Assembly (NCBI RefSeq): GCF_047495875.1
Contig: NC_092470.1
Span: 15,351,001-15,415,000, forward strand
Direction of reading: 5' to 3'
Origin: Pithys albifrons albifrons
Lineage: Eukaryota; Chordata; Aves; Passeriformes; Thamnophilidae
DNA: 64,000 nt
Below, in pieces: positions 49,001 to 62,600 of this stretch. The first letter of the stretch is position 1, and each line of letters begins with the position of its first letter. The translations under genes and the position numbers were made by a program. A model generated the notes under the pieces. That model worked only from the letters and a program-made list of their open reading frames with translations. It did no database searches and was not told where the DNA came from.

Positions 49001-52000
49001 AATGCTTTCTGAGCAGTATGTTCATTGACAGAAGTGACTTACTCTAAGTGTCTCTTTGAAAATGGGACTCTTGTTCCAAAGCCACTAAAGTGCTTCTGAA
49101 AAATCTCCTTCCCTATTACTGACTGCAGTGGGCCGCTTCAGGAGTGCCTTGCTTCCTCTGAAGCAGGGCAAAATTAAAGTCTAAATGTTGTGTGCCTGTC
49201 TAATAAACTATATTGTAATTAGTACCTTGGAGAGGCACAAATCAGGGAAGAGCAGAGTATAAAGAGAATAAACTTCATGTAGAAGATGTCTGCAAAGTAT
49301 GAGTGAAAAACTGGAAGGAGGTGAAAACACGGAATTTGAAATGGCTGCGGAGGTTGAGAGAAACCAGACTGGGAAAGTACAAGGAGAGAAGAGAGTGTTC
49401 ATTTTGGTTGCAGTAACCATTGGTTGGCAAATGTCTCTGGCTTTGTGTTGAACACTGAGTTCAAAACCATTCCCATTTTGCAGTGCCTGAATGCTGGATT
49501 CCTCTCAGAATTTGGTGTGCCCCTGCTATACAGCAGTGGTCCTCTGTAGGAACCTCTCTCCTATTGTGCTTTTTGCTCATGTCAAACTCTGGTAGGTAAG
49601 TGGAAGCAGTGGGGACTTCTGTTTTCCTTACATGTGCTCATTAAAGTTTTGCAGTGTCTGGTGATTCTAAAGGGAGTAAATTTAAGATCACTTTCAAGCC
49701 CTGACTTGTCTGTTTGCACCACAGCCCCCCTGTGCTCACATCCCAGCCCGCCTCATTCTTCAGTGGGAAGTTTGGCAGCAGCTGACACGCATTTCCATTC
49801 GTACCCTTGGCTGTGGACAGAGATGATGTGAAAGGAGAAATGAGTTGTTTGTGAACAGCTTTGTAGGAGGGCGTTACTTAGCAAATAAGCAGGATGACAC
49901 GGACAGCTCTTGTGTGGGCTGCAGGGTGTGAGGTGGGGATAAGCAAGCAGCACATGTGGCTTTGGGACAAACTCGGAGTGTTGCTAGTTAGGTGCTAGAG
50001 AGACCTCAATTCCACCTGCAGAAGTTCACAGTAATTTGATTTCTTTTATGAGTTGTTACAAAGTGCTGTGGATTGGCAGTACAATATGGCCATTTTGTTG
50101 GTTCCCTTTTAAATGGCTTCCTTCCTCCCAAGGCTTACTAAATTAAAGCATTTCATGTACTGGTTGAGGAGAAAAGCCCCAAACTTCTCCCTAAGCCGAG
50201 ACCCCATTTGCTTTAGCCAGGCATCCTTGCTGCTGCGTAGGGAGTGGGGCAGAAGAGATATCAGCAGAGCCAGAGCAGATGAGGAGAAAAGTAGTAGGAC
50301 TTGTCAGAAAACCTCCTCGCCTTTATATGAACACCATTGTCCTCCAACCATGAAAACTGAATTCAGCTTCCTTCAAGGCATTTATTGATGCTGCCTTGGA
50401 GTGTCCTGCCTGTGTCACTTCTGCCCTGGTTCATGCCTGGCAGCTGGGAATGCTCCTGCAACCAGCTCCGCAGGCCTCGCTTCATCATCTGCGCTCTGGC
50501 ATAACGTGGATGCAACCCTTAGCCCTGAGTTCAGATCTTGATCATAAACTAAAACAACATGAAGCCCTTTGCATGACAGGTTTCCTCATCAGGCTTGTAT
50601 TATGGTTTCTGCTGTGGTAAGTCACCCTGTTTATAGCAGAAAGTCTTCTCTGCAGGCATGGAAGTGTTGTGTTAGGAAGTGTTTTATTAGATAAACAAGC
50701 CAACTTGCATTCAGTTGTGGAGGTGGAGAAGTGAGGGTGTTGCAAAGTGACAGCTTGGGACCTTGCCTCTCTGGTGGTAGTACATAGTCCATATGATAGT
50801 ATATATATCCATATGATAGTATTTTTCTCATTAGGAGTCTTCCAGAGACATGAGTTTCATCTCCTCCACTTCCCTGTGTGATGTTGCCTGGTTTGCAGAG
50901 CACTGGACCCATGTGTGAATTTTGCTGCCAGTTCTGTATATGGCCAAGAGTGCTGTAGGATCCTGTGTTTGAATTTTACACAGTTTAAATTTCTCTTTCT
51001 ATGGCTTTGTACACCTGCTTGCTGGCCACAGAAAGAAAATGAGATCCATCTCTGAACATGTCAAAGATGCTCCAGCAGCTTTCCCTGGGCTGTTTACTTT
51101 GACAGAGCCGAGTGGCTACCCCTGCTCCTGCACACTTAATTCCACATGGAATTCTTCATCCTAGAGGTTTGAAATGTGCCAGCAGCACCGTTCTGTGCTG
51201 TACTTTTTAAAGCACACAAAAAAGCAGTTACAGGGTTGAGGTTTGTGCTTCTTTGCATGCTTATGCATTACTTGGCTGCCAGTGAAAATGATATAACATT
51301 TAAAAATAAGTAAGGATTCAAACATCCATTGGCTTCATTGTATGTGTGCTACTCAGGGAAAGTGTAGGCTACAAATGGATTGTGGCACTGGTTGTTTTTG
51401 TGTAGATACCTTGTCAGAGACTAAACACCACCTCCCTTCACACAGTGAGGGGAGTGTTGAATGGTGAACTTTGAGGCAGAAGGCTGGTATGGACACCAGG
51501 TCTGCAGGTGTGGTTATATCCCTGTTAGTTGGTTCTTCAAAAAGGTTAAAAAACCATAGATTTTGACTGTGGTGTGCCTCTGTTTCAGAGCAACGGAAAA
51601 AGCCTTTCAGGTTTTGCTAGGCAGTTCAGTGTGGCCTGGTGCTCTGTTCTTGGGTCTACTTTGAGCTGTTGGCGACTCACACTGACTTTCTGTGAAGAAT
51701 GTGAGGGGGTAGCTGCAAATAACACCCCAGTGATCTTTTTGTTAGCACTCCTCTAAATGGGGCAGTGTTCATTCTCTTCCTCAGGGGAGGCAGGAAAGGG
51801 GGTCAGTCCATTGTGTCCCATGCAAGATTCTTAGGAAGCAAATGAGGAAGCTGTTGACAGCCCTGCTGCATTGCTGTTTGCTGCAATGAGTACCTGGATT
51901 AGAGATTAGGTTTTTATGCAGCATATTTGGTCAATACAGATCCCAGTTTCACCAGACTAGTGGAAAATACGTGTTTAACTTTCAGAGGCATGTAACTTCT

Positions 52001-55000
52001 TTCTGGTTTAAGCTATTTTGATACGAACTGTGGCTTTGCACTGATGTATCAGCTTCTGATCAAACAGGATATCTTCTGTGGCTGCTGAGTACTCTTCACT
52101 CTGCAGTGTGCAACTGCATGTAGCATTGCTGTGTTTGTGGCATAGCTGTGAAATCCTGTAAAGGGTTGCCCAGGTACACTTGCTTTGTGCCCTGCGTTGG
52201 CTGAGGGCCAGCGGCACAGGATGCTGTGGCCACTGAAACGTGGGGAGGAGATACACAGTGGTTTGGAAGAGATGGCAGAAAAGTTTTCTGTGTGATGCTG
52301 GAGAGAAGAGGTTGCCAAAAGTGTGTGTTTTGCCTCAACTGGGAGTGTGATGTGCTATTTCTCCTGCTGCATGGTGCAAAACACTTTCTTCTCGGGCTCC
52401 TGAGGGTCCTGACCTTGACCGTGTTCTTCATTTGGACTGTGTCAGTAACCTCAGAGCTGGTTGCGAGAATATAAAATGAATTTTTCACACCAGTGAGGCA
52501 TAGATCCGAGCTGCAAACTCCTCATGGCACCAGTACAGTAACGTGCAGATTTTTGAATGCTGGCCTAGAAACAGCACAGGCACATGCAGCAACAGCCAAG
52601 CTAATAACACCCTGCTTTCAGCAGTGGTTCAGCTGCAGCGTCTATTATCCCTGTCATGTGAATGCAAATTTCTATGCAGAGATGATTTCCAGGCCTTGAG
52701 CGGAGCCAGCTTGGGTGTGCTCATATCGCCATCCTTTTTTTGCTTTCCTTTATGTTCATGTGCCCAAAGCCAGCACAGGTGTTGGCATCTGTGGTGGGAA
52801 CGTATTTTAAGTTTCCACTGACTTTACTGGACCAGGAATGCTGTTCAAAGAAATGATCAGCAGTCTGAGATGGAACATTCTGATGCCCTCACTACTTCAG
52901 TGGAGTGAGGAGCAGTAAGGAGGGCTGTGCCCTGCAGCTGGGCAAAGGATATAAAACTTGTTACCCTCCTCCTAACCATCCAATGGGGAAAGAGTGGGCA
53001 GAATGCCAAGGAAACTGCATTTTTAAAAATTTGGCTCAGCCACAAGTGATCATCTCAATGCTGGAATTGTGGAGCAGAAAAACATCAGAGCAGAGGATCA
53101 GCATCATTCCCTTGAGCTTGAAGCCTGATCCTGGTGGCTGTGCTGTCAGCTGGGAGGGTGGGTGGGAAGGAGGTCTGAGCCCATGGGTACCAGCTCTACA
53201 GGGAGGAGAGTTTGCCTCCAGGTACAGCATGCTATTTGCCCTATCCCACTGTGGCTGCTGGAAGAGAGGAGGTGACATCTGAAGATGTGGGTGGAGGCGT
53301 GTGGGAGCAGTGGTGTTGTTTCTGGCATGGTCACTTTGGCTCTTCGAGGAATCTTGTGTTTCCTGGCTCTGTATTGGAGACAGTGGGAGATGGTTTGCGT
53401 TTGTTTTCCTTTGGGAACATAGTTGCCAGGCAATTATTTTACACCCTGTAGCACTGCAGACATGTCTGTTCAAGTCCAATCTATTACCACATAACTGAGA
53501 AAATGTATTTTACATTAAAAAGAAGCCTTTTAAAAAGGTCCTTCAGGCATAAAATCATTGTATTTTCTATATATAACTCTGTATTTTTAATACAATGAAC
53601 TTATCTGTAGACTCTGTGGGTGAATATGACTTGATCATTGGAGATATGAACAATATGATATTCATTTTCAATGCGCTGTGTCTCTGGCTCCATAATGGTG
53701 CTCCCAGCCTTCAGTTCATTTCTTAGTGATAAAGTGGGGCAATAGTGTGAACCAGGTCTGTGGATTGTATTTTTGCTGAGCATTAATATAAAATAAACAG
53801 CCTATAGAGAAAACAAATTTACCTTAGTTTAGAAATGCCAAGATCTGTAGATTTGGGACAGACAGGAATGATGAATATGAGCATGTATTATTGAAATAAG
53901 TCCAGAATGGCATGGTATAACATGTATTTAGTTACAGGACTTGCAATACAAGTTGCTTTGGCCGGAAAATTTTGAGGCTATGATTGATTTCTTATTGTTT
54001 TTCTTTTTGATGTAGGTCATTTATCACTGTGTGCATTTTGTGAGATATTTTCCTTTCTCAATCATTGAAGAGTGCTTTAGGGTGGTGGTAGGAGGCCCCT
54101 TTAGCCCAGGCCATTTTCAGGTTAGTCTCTGAAGTCATCTGATACAAATGCATGTGTGCAACCTGCTATGGCTCTGTAAAAAGAGGTGATAGTGCAATCA
54201 TGGTATAAGTTTTAACTACTTCTTGTTACTGTATGCTACAGTGTGTTCACAGAACAGCAGAAGACTGGGTTACCTGATCCTCCTAGATTCCCAGCCTGCT
54301 TTCTGGATGAGCAAGGTGTGCAGGTACCCAAACTGGTTTAGTTTTGAGTGGTCCATTTGACTGCTCTGGTGTAGACCTAATCTGGAGGAGCGTGAACTTG
54401 TGCAGTAACAACAGTCACGCAGTCCTGCTGATGTCTCTGATGCCATAGCTAAATGTTAGTGGAGCTGCTCTTAAAAACTGGGTAGGAGATATCTGGAGTG
54501 GGTGAAATGGGAATTGTGGAAAAAGGTAGGGAGGCTGGCATGACTGAAGGCTGTGTATGGTGCTGCAGGTGCAGTATTTGCTGGTCCAAGCCTCACTGAC
54601 TTGCAGGACAGACATGAGGACATAAGGGTAGCAGGCCAGGTACGGCTCTCTTCAGCACAGGTGCATTCCCGTAGGGAGTTGTAGCTTCAATCCTGTTCAC
54701 AATTTCATGGGTTCTGGCATTTGCCACAGTTAAAGTGCTGGCCCTCGTGCCTGCTCTGGACTTGTCTGGTCCTGGGGGTGGTTTCACACCACTGACTTCA
54801 TGGGGTCAGACCACATGTGTCTGTCATATCTTGTCTAAATGAGTTCTGCTGGATGTTGTAATGGCTTCCTGGTGACTGTTTTGATCTTAGGTTAGAAGCT
54901 TTTTTTAGCTAAACGTCCTCTTGTCCTCTTGATCAATTCTTTCCATCTCTGGCAAAACAGCTGTGTAAGTTGACAGGAGCCAGGAAATAGCAGCTTCACA

Positions 55001-56843
55001 GATAATAACGTGGGCTCCCGGTGTTTCCCCGCTGTGTTGTAGCAGGAGGTTGTCCATCTGAAGCCGCTGTGCTGCAGCACCACTCCATTCCCTACATCCC
55101 TGCTATTAAACCAGCATCCACGTGGGGTGTGTTCTTGAATGATCAACCTGGTCTCAGCCCACAGGGGCTCTCTTGTAATCCTTACAGCCCTTTCACATGA
55201 CATCAGTATTCTACAGGGACCTGTCCTGTCTTTTGCAACATTTTATGTAACTCTTGCTAAGCAGAGTTGGTGTCAAGGACTGGTGATGGCTGATCTGCTG
55301 GAGAGAAAGGAAATATGGGCAGTAGAGTGCTCTTTTATTTCACTGTTACAAGGGCACTAGGAGCATCCCACATGGAAACTGGAAGTATTTGTCAGGTTCC
55401 ACCTTATGTGCAGGAAAGTCACGTAAGGACTGGGGCATTGAGGGTGGGAGAATGATTCTAGCCATGGGCAAGGAGTTATTTTGAATAAATGCATGTAAAA
55501 TCTCTACTGTCCTAATGCTGATTTTGTAGCTGATCTTTTTAAGGTCACAGCCAATGTCATAGTAAGAATTTGGGCTGTGCTGTCTGGGCTGCAGCTACTG
55601 TGGGTGTGATGCAGTTGTGTTCCTGTTGTTCTCTGGCTAAAAATCTGCATGTTGACAGTTTATTTCCCAGCCCTATTTTTATTTTTTATTTCCCCCTGGC
55701 AATGACTTGTCAGTGTTTCGGAGGCTACTCTGCTGATGCTGGTCTCAGCACTTTGTACTTAGATGCTATTTTCCTTTGGATGCTCAAGGCTGGTATGATG
55801 GATTTGTTCTTTCACCATAACCCCCTGTTCCTCATAGCCCACTTAGAAAAGGAAGAGATGGTAGGCACCGGGTAACAGGGCTACAGTCAGAAGGAGCAAA
55901 CTGGGAAATGCAGTGTGGTCTAGCCAGGGGAATAAGGGGAACTGCCAACTTTTATCAGGAGGGTTGGAGTTTGGTTTGTATTGTCATCTTCTTCCTCCCT
56001 TTATTTCAGGCTCTTCACCAAAGTAAAGGAAGAAAGTGTTAGGGGATGGTGGCACTCTTTTTCCCTATTTGAATGATTTAGCTTTTGTAAAAAGGGAAAG
56101 AACTTTTGAAGTCCCACTGAAATAAGAGCAGAAAGAGAATTGGGAGTCTGACTTTAGTTCCCAGGTTTGTCACCAATTTACTCTCTCTATCACTGTGAAT
56201 TGCACATAGAAATGGTACAGTATTTTTATCTGAAATCCAGCTGTCCAGAATTTGACCCTTCTGAGGCCTGGCACCCAAGTGTTTCTAATCACTGTCCCAC
56301 TTTTTAGCCACCTGCATATACGTATGGTAAAAGCCTAAAATTTGGCAGCCAGGTTGAAATGTGGGAGACTTCCAAAGCTAGTTAATACCAGTTGGACTTG
56401 GGAAATCCTTCTGTTAGCTTTCGATTTCCAGCCTAAATTATTCCATCAGAAATTAATTTTGTTGCCTGTACTTGTCTCATTAATAGTTGGCTCTCTACCT
56501 CAGTTTACACAGCTGTAATGAGTAATCATGAGTTTCCTATCTAGGTACAGCTCAGATGAGCACCACAGACATGATTTTGCATGGTCAGAGTTAAATATTC
56601 ATCTTGGAGAAATTCCCCATGTTTCTGAAATTGGTGTTCATGGGACACCAGCTATAGCTGAGTTCCTCTAGGGATGTGCTGGAGGGAGTAGCATAAAGGA
56701 GGATTCCTACTGCTGGGGCTTTGCATCACTTAAATTTTGGTGTTTGCTCTGTGGTGTTCAGGTCTGAAGTCCCACCAATCTGACCGCACCACCAGTAGAT
56801 CATACCTTGCAGTAAAACCAGTCCTGTATTGGTGATGGTAAAT

Positions 56844-56917
56844 CCTTACCCACAGGGAAGGGGCTGGAACTAGATGATCTTTAATGTCCCTTCCAATCCA
56901 AACCATTCTATGGTTCC
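56844..56917 (+). mobile_element. CR1 LINE 3'-end fragment in intron 1
   Basis: About 74 bp with the CR1 3' marks ggctggaactagatgatct, tgtcccttccaatcc and a single attctatg terminus, after which the unit decays (gttccctg). It lies in sense with SLCO3A1. No open frame remains. Confidence 0.9.
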
Positions 56918-59136
56918 CTGTAGCACAAGTGCCTGGTGAGGCTACCTGAGTCGGTTGTTGTGTATATTCCTCCTCCTTGGTGTGCCTTGCTTTGAAAATA
57001 CCAATATAGTGTTTTCTAGCAGTGTCTGTTCCTGCCTGCTGAGTTCTGCCGTGGAGTTCTGGGAGCAACAATGTCCCTGTTAGGTGTGAGCTTGAGCACC
57101 GTGTGGCCAAGGTTGCTGCAGTGGGGACAGGCTGTGCTGTGCTCTTGCACAGAGGACATCATTTTTCTCATGAATCACAGAGCTGTTTCATCCTAACAGG
57201 GACTTGCACCTGGTGTTTCAGGTGAAGTGATCTCTTCTGCCTCTGACATGCACATCCTCACCTGGCTTTGGTGTGGGAAGAATTATTGCTCTTGCACTGC
57301 TTTCAGTCATAGAGTTTGATTTTTTAGGTTTTTCCTCCTTTACATCCTCAGTTCTTGGCTCTTCAGTCGGGAAGGATTACAGTAGTGCTATAAAATGATA
57401 ACTGCCTGTATGAAAGCTGAATTTTTAGAAAACATTAAAACAGTCCAGTTTTGGAGATCTGACTTGGACACTTACCACAGTCAGGTTTGGGAGTTCTTGC
57501 TTATAAGGCAAAGCAGCAGAAGTGGGTTGTTTCCATTTTCCATTTTGTTGCTGATGGGGCTGTCTTTGTCCAGCCATGCCCTGGTGTACCCTAGCAGAGG
57601 CTAACTGCCCCCAGCAAAGAGCTGCTGTCAGAATACTTTAAAGTCGGTCAGACTAGCTCCTGCTTCGTGAGGTTTATCAGCAAAGATTTTCAGTGCCTCC
57701 AGTGGGAGACTATTTTTATTCTATCCAGGGGCTACCTTCTGCTCTGAGGTCTTTATCACATTTTTTTTGGAATAGAGAAACCTGCCTCTTTTAGGACAGC
57801 CTTAAGTATCTTCATCTTTTGCAGTCTGAAAAACCAGATGGCGTTTTATTCAAAGTAAAAGTTTTTGGCATTTCTGTGACATGTTCAAGATTTCTTTTGT
57901 TGCCTTTTTACTGTGTAAGAGCACAGTGCCACAGACATGAGAATGCCCCATTTTCTCCCCTGAGCAGGGCTGACAGCAAATGAGTTACCTAATGGTTCAT
58001 CCTTCGTGCTCTGATCAGTGCTATGACTCTTGCAGAAAATCCACATTGTGTTTCATTGCACCATGTAATCAAGATTGGAAGAGCTCTCAAGAGATGACCT
58101 GGTTCATTTTCCTACCCTATGGCAAGATCAGTCATACCTGTGTCTTTCCTGACAGGTGCTGGTCTGTGTTCTTTTAAAGACCTCTGCAGCTTCTCCAGCC
58201 AGCATATTTCAGTGCCTCAGAATCCTTACCTGTAAAAGTCTCCCCACCTTGTACTTAACCTGGATCATCTCTGCTACAGTTTAAATTTGTCACTTCTTGT
58301 CCTGTCCATTTGAATTCAAATAACAGATCATCCCTCTTCACAGAAATGTTAAATATTTGAAGACTATTCATGTGCTTCTCTCTTCTTAGTGTTAAATAAC
58401 CACTATTTGTTAAATCATCCCTTCTTCATGGTGGATTTAAATCTTCTGTGTAAACCTTAATTGGCCTGTCCTCTCAAAAATACTCTGTGATTGTTCCAGT
58501 CATTAACTAATCTACAAACTGTTTAAACCCTTTGATCAGCATTTTATTTATGTACTTTGGTAGAAGCTTTCTGTGCCAGCCAAACTGCCTATTTGTACAT
58601 CACTGTCTCCAGCTGACTTGATGGCCTTGTGCTGGTTTGTGAGCAAAGTATCTGCAGGGTTTTCTGCTGCTCCCTAACTGCAATTCCTTGCAAAGAAAAG
58701 GTTGCGTGCCTGGCATGATGGTGAGACTTGGTGTGGTTTGTGCCTTGGTTCTACAGGGTAGTGCCCTGTGAAGGTTTTGCCTTCAAATGGAAAGGAAGCC
58801 CAAAGAAAGACTAACCAATCACAGAGTCAGGAGTGTCTGCAGGCATCTGAAATATACATTGATGGACACAGGAATTTGGAAGTGGACATGTGCTCAGACA
58901 GGTGGTAGGCTGTGGAATGTCACTTGGTATTAGGACCTTCTGATGTGGCTGTATATGAAAAAGTCAGGTCATGCTTGGAGGTCAGCTGCTATACAGTGAT
59001 TTGGATGCCCTTGATGTGTATGTTTTCAGCTCCAAGGAAAAGTCAAGGAAATTTACACTTTAGCAGTACATATGGGGAGGGTGGAAGGCAGGTCATATTC
59101 CCTTTCAGTAATTTTCTCTGGATTTCTCTGTTGTAG

Positions 59137-59602
59137 GTGAGTGTTCTAACCACCTTGGAGCGGCGATTCAACCTTCAGAGTGCTGACGTGGGCGTCATTG
59201 CCAGCAGCTTTGAGATTGGCAACCTGGCCCTCATCCTCTTCGTGAGCTACTTCGGAGCACGAGGACACCGTCCACGCTTAATAGGATGTGGAGGGATAGT
59301 CATGGCCTTGGGTGCCCTCCTTTCTGCGTTGCCTGAATTTCTGACCCACCAGTACGAGTATGAATCGGGAGAAATACGCTGGGGGGCTGAAGGAAGGGAT
59401 GTGTGTGCTGTCAATGGGTCCACCAGCGATGAGGGACCAGACCCAGACCTTATCTGCAGGAATAGAACTGCTACCAACATGATGTACTTGCTGCTCATTG
59501 GAGCACAGGTCCTCCTGGGCATTGGTGCTACCCCTGTCCAGCCCCTGGGAGTTTCCTACATCGATGATCATGTGAGGCGGAAAGACTCCTCCCTGTACAT
59601 AG
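59137..59602 (+). CDS. SLCO3A1: SLCO3A1 (OATP3A1) coding exon 2
   Basis: Second coding exon, 155 full codons plus one base (residues 60-214 and the first base of a Gly codon). It begins VSVLTTLERRFNLQSADVGV and ends RRKDSSLYI, nearly identical to vertebrate SLCO3A1 as I recall it. It completes TM1, then holds TM2 (about 77-98), the short loop FGARGHRPRLIG, TM3 (about 107-125), an extracellular loop, and TM4 (about 174-200). The loop has two N-glycosylation sequons, N152-G-S and N168-R-T, and cysteines C149 and C166. The acceptor is a pyrimidine tract ending ttgtag at 59136; the donor is ATA G|gtaagg at 59603, phase 1. The exon begins GTGAGT, a copy of the intron 1 donor. Exon length (466 nt) is not a multiple of three, so skipping it would shift the frame. 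The family signature before TM6 is not reached in this window. Confidence 0.97.
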
Positions 59603-62600
59603 GTAAGGCTCTCTGAACTCACTGAAGGCTTTCCTTGTGGGCTGGAACCTCGCTGTTATTTCCTGTTTGATGCCAGTGAAATGGATGCCTCAAGGCCTCT
59701 TCTCCATGTTTTGCTGTGCTTGGGAAGGTAACTTGGCATAGGGACCCACATCGAGCATCAGGGAAACACATACTGTCTTAATGGTAAAAGTTGACAGCCA
59801 TGGTGATTATTTCTGGATGGTTAGGAAGATTCTCACTCCTGCTGTTGTGATTGCCCAGTTGCTTTAAATTCAGATATTGGTGACTTGTTGAGTTTTAGCT
59901 GAAGAATTTTCAAGTGGTATGTGTGACAATGATTGAGTTGGGGTTTTTCCCCCCAAGGTACCCTTGTTCTCTTCCTTTTCCAAAGCATGTGTCTGAGTGA
60001 CCACTGCAGTATAGGAAGACTGAGAGGACACGCATGTCTTCTTACTGCCACTGTCACATTTTAGAAAGGAAGTGCCTGTTACGGAGTAGGTGCTGTGACC
60101 CAGGATGCTGTGGCAGAACCTTTGATAATGTGATCCCTGTAATGGAATGAGATGCAGAAGCCAGTGAGGTCTATTTTGAGATACAATAAGCATGAAGTAG
60201 AACTCATGTTTCTGGTGATCCTGTTGCAAAATTCTTTCAGATGGTTAAGCTATGAAGTTGGGCTTTGGTTACCCAGTGAAACATCTTTGTTACTGGGGTA
60301 AAGTGGTTATGGATTTCAGCAGCAGTTTTCCCTCTCAGCAGGTTTAAAGAGGATGTTGTGAGTGAAGTTGTTCTTTAAAGAAACATGCCAGCTTGGCTCA
60401 TTCTTCTTTCTGCAGGACTTGTCAGTAGATAAATTGCTCCAATACAATAAACCCGCGAAGTGTGTTCTTGTTAGTATAGTTAGTATAGTTTCTAGTAACT
60501 AAAACTGTGTACTTGTCCCATCATCCCCAACTTGACATGACTTTCAACTGAATGGATGATCCCATTACTGTTGGGGTTTTTTCCGAGACATTTTTATTAA
60601 ACTCCCAAGCATAACTGCAGCTGAGTGTGGCCATTGACAGCAAACCTGAACAGTCCTACTGACTTTGATTGCTGTTCAGTGTGTTGGAATAGGACAGCAG
60701 CCTGCTGGAAAGTCAATACATAGCATGCTGTGGCATTCCTGGATGTATTGCTACTTCACTTCAAGAGATTCATCTCCATATTCAATGTGTGTCCATGTTT
60801 TTCTATAACTGGCCATAAAATCATAGTATTTCATCATTTACCTTTGTCCTTGGATCATTATTTGCCTTCACGTGGTTCTGTAAGTGCTTGTGAAGGATCC
60901 ATTGGATAAAGAATGGTATGTAAAATACAAGATACTGTACAACCCAAAGGTGAAAAATGAGACTAAATTCTCTGGAGCAACTCTGCCAACACCATAAATG
61001 ATGAGCTGGAATTAAGAGTGATTCTAAGATTATCTATTATAAATAACTATATAGAGAAGCAGCAACTTCTTTCAGTCTGTTCCATGGGCATTTTTAAGCA
61101 ATACTTCATGTCTGAGAACAGGCTGCAGGAGAGTACATGAGAGGAGGATTAGAAAGACTGATTCTTTTTGTTCCTGAGATACATTCATCTTGTATGCTAA
61201 AATAACATCTTTAAAGTTGGCAGTTCAGCTGAAGCTGGGAAAATACTGCCAGAAAATTATTTCTGCTTACTATATGCTGCTTTATTTTCTGCACAGATAT
61301 GTTTCAGATCATGTTCCTTTCTACATGTAGAGTTTAGAAAATTTTTAAAAAAAAGAAAATGAGGTTTTGGGGGTTGTTTGCTTTCTGGATTTAGCTATGA
61401 AAATTATAATCTGTATTTCTATATGTGAATTATGGATTACACAAGACTGCATGTGTATGCACAATAAGCCAGCAAAGAGGTTTAATATCTGCCCTGTCCC
61501 AGCCTATCTGTCACAAATAGGGTTTCAGATAGTGGATGATTAATTCTTATATCAACCAGAAATCAATTTGGCTAGTGAAAATAAAAGCTAACAGGAAAAA
61601 ATCTATTCCATGAATGAATATAAATGGAAAAGAAACTAATGGAAATGTCATCTTATGTTTGTGGATACTTGCGTGGAGGTCAAGTTCCTCTGTGTAAGTG
61701 TTGCTTGAGAATTGTTTGATCAGATTTGTCTTTAACTGATTATTTTTGTTGATGTCATCAATGCAGTTTTCAGTGGCCTTAGCAGAAAGCTGGCTGAGCA
61801 GCTTACCCACTTCATTCTGCTCTGTTTTGCAGAGGAAATAACTGCAGAGTGGATACTGTCACTGTGCTATATTTATATCTGTTTGCTTTCTCATAATAGC
61901 ACACTCCCTCAGTGGGGGCTACACAGTGTGTGACCACATGAAATGTTTTTGGGTAAGTTCCCTCAGTTGAAATTAGGAGCAAATCTGGCATAGATTGTTC
62001 TCTCAGGATAAAAACTAATTATTAACAGTGATAATAGTCTGGCTGAACTTTCTATAATGGCTGGCTGTGGTTGAGAAATGATCGGATGGTCCAGTTCGTG
62101 CTGTCTTTAATTCATTGCTTACATTGAGTAAGTGTGTGCTGCATTGGGCTGTTCTGTGGCTGGGGGAAGAAGCAGTCTCTCACCTGACAGCTAAGGACTA
62201 ATCATTGTTCACCTCTGCAATAAAAACCCTTGTCTCCCAAGACAATGAATTAGATAGAAATAACTATGCACTGAGAAGGTTTTTTCCTCTCTCTCTGAGT
62301 TATACAAGAGTCAAGTGGAGTAACAATATGATATTGAATATGTCAATTTACAGTGAAATGACAATAGGAAGACACCTCTGGTTATTAAAAAAATCCAAAC
62401 CTCAAGAACACTCCCCTCAAAACCAATTTTTTTTTGTAGTGCGTGCAGAAGAATGCAGATATGATACCATATGGAATTTAAAATTGTGCTTTGACTTTAA
62501 TCGTTAGTGCAAGTACTAGTATCTGTGGAATATAATATTTTCTGACTATGAAGTCCATGAAATATGTCTTGTGGTTTCTCTGCAATGACAAGTACACAGG

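Larger units (their letters stand above)
36555..59136 (+). other. SLCO3A1: SLCO3A1 intron 1
   Basis: A 22,582-bp phase 0 intron, bounded by CTG|gtgagt on the left and ttgtag| on the right. The first 300 bases are still part of the CpG island and include an antioxidant-response-like site at 36708-36718. The rest is AT-rich, non-coding sequence in which all six frames are broken by frequent stops. Apart from the LTR remnant from 45637, the CR1 fragment at 56844-56917 and a possible MIR-like trace near 41088, I recognise nothing. A second AG acceptor (ccctttcag, ending 59108) lies 28 nt upstream of the real one; using it would add 28 nt and shift the frame. Confidence 0.93.
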
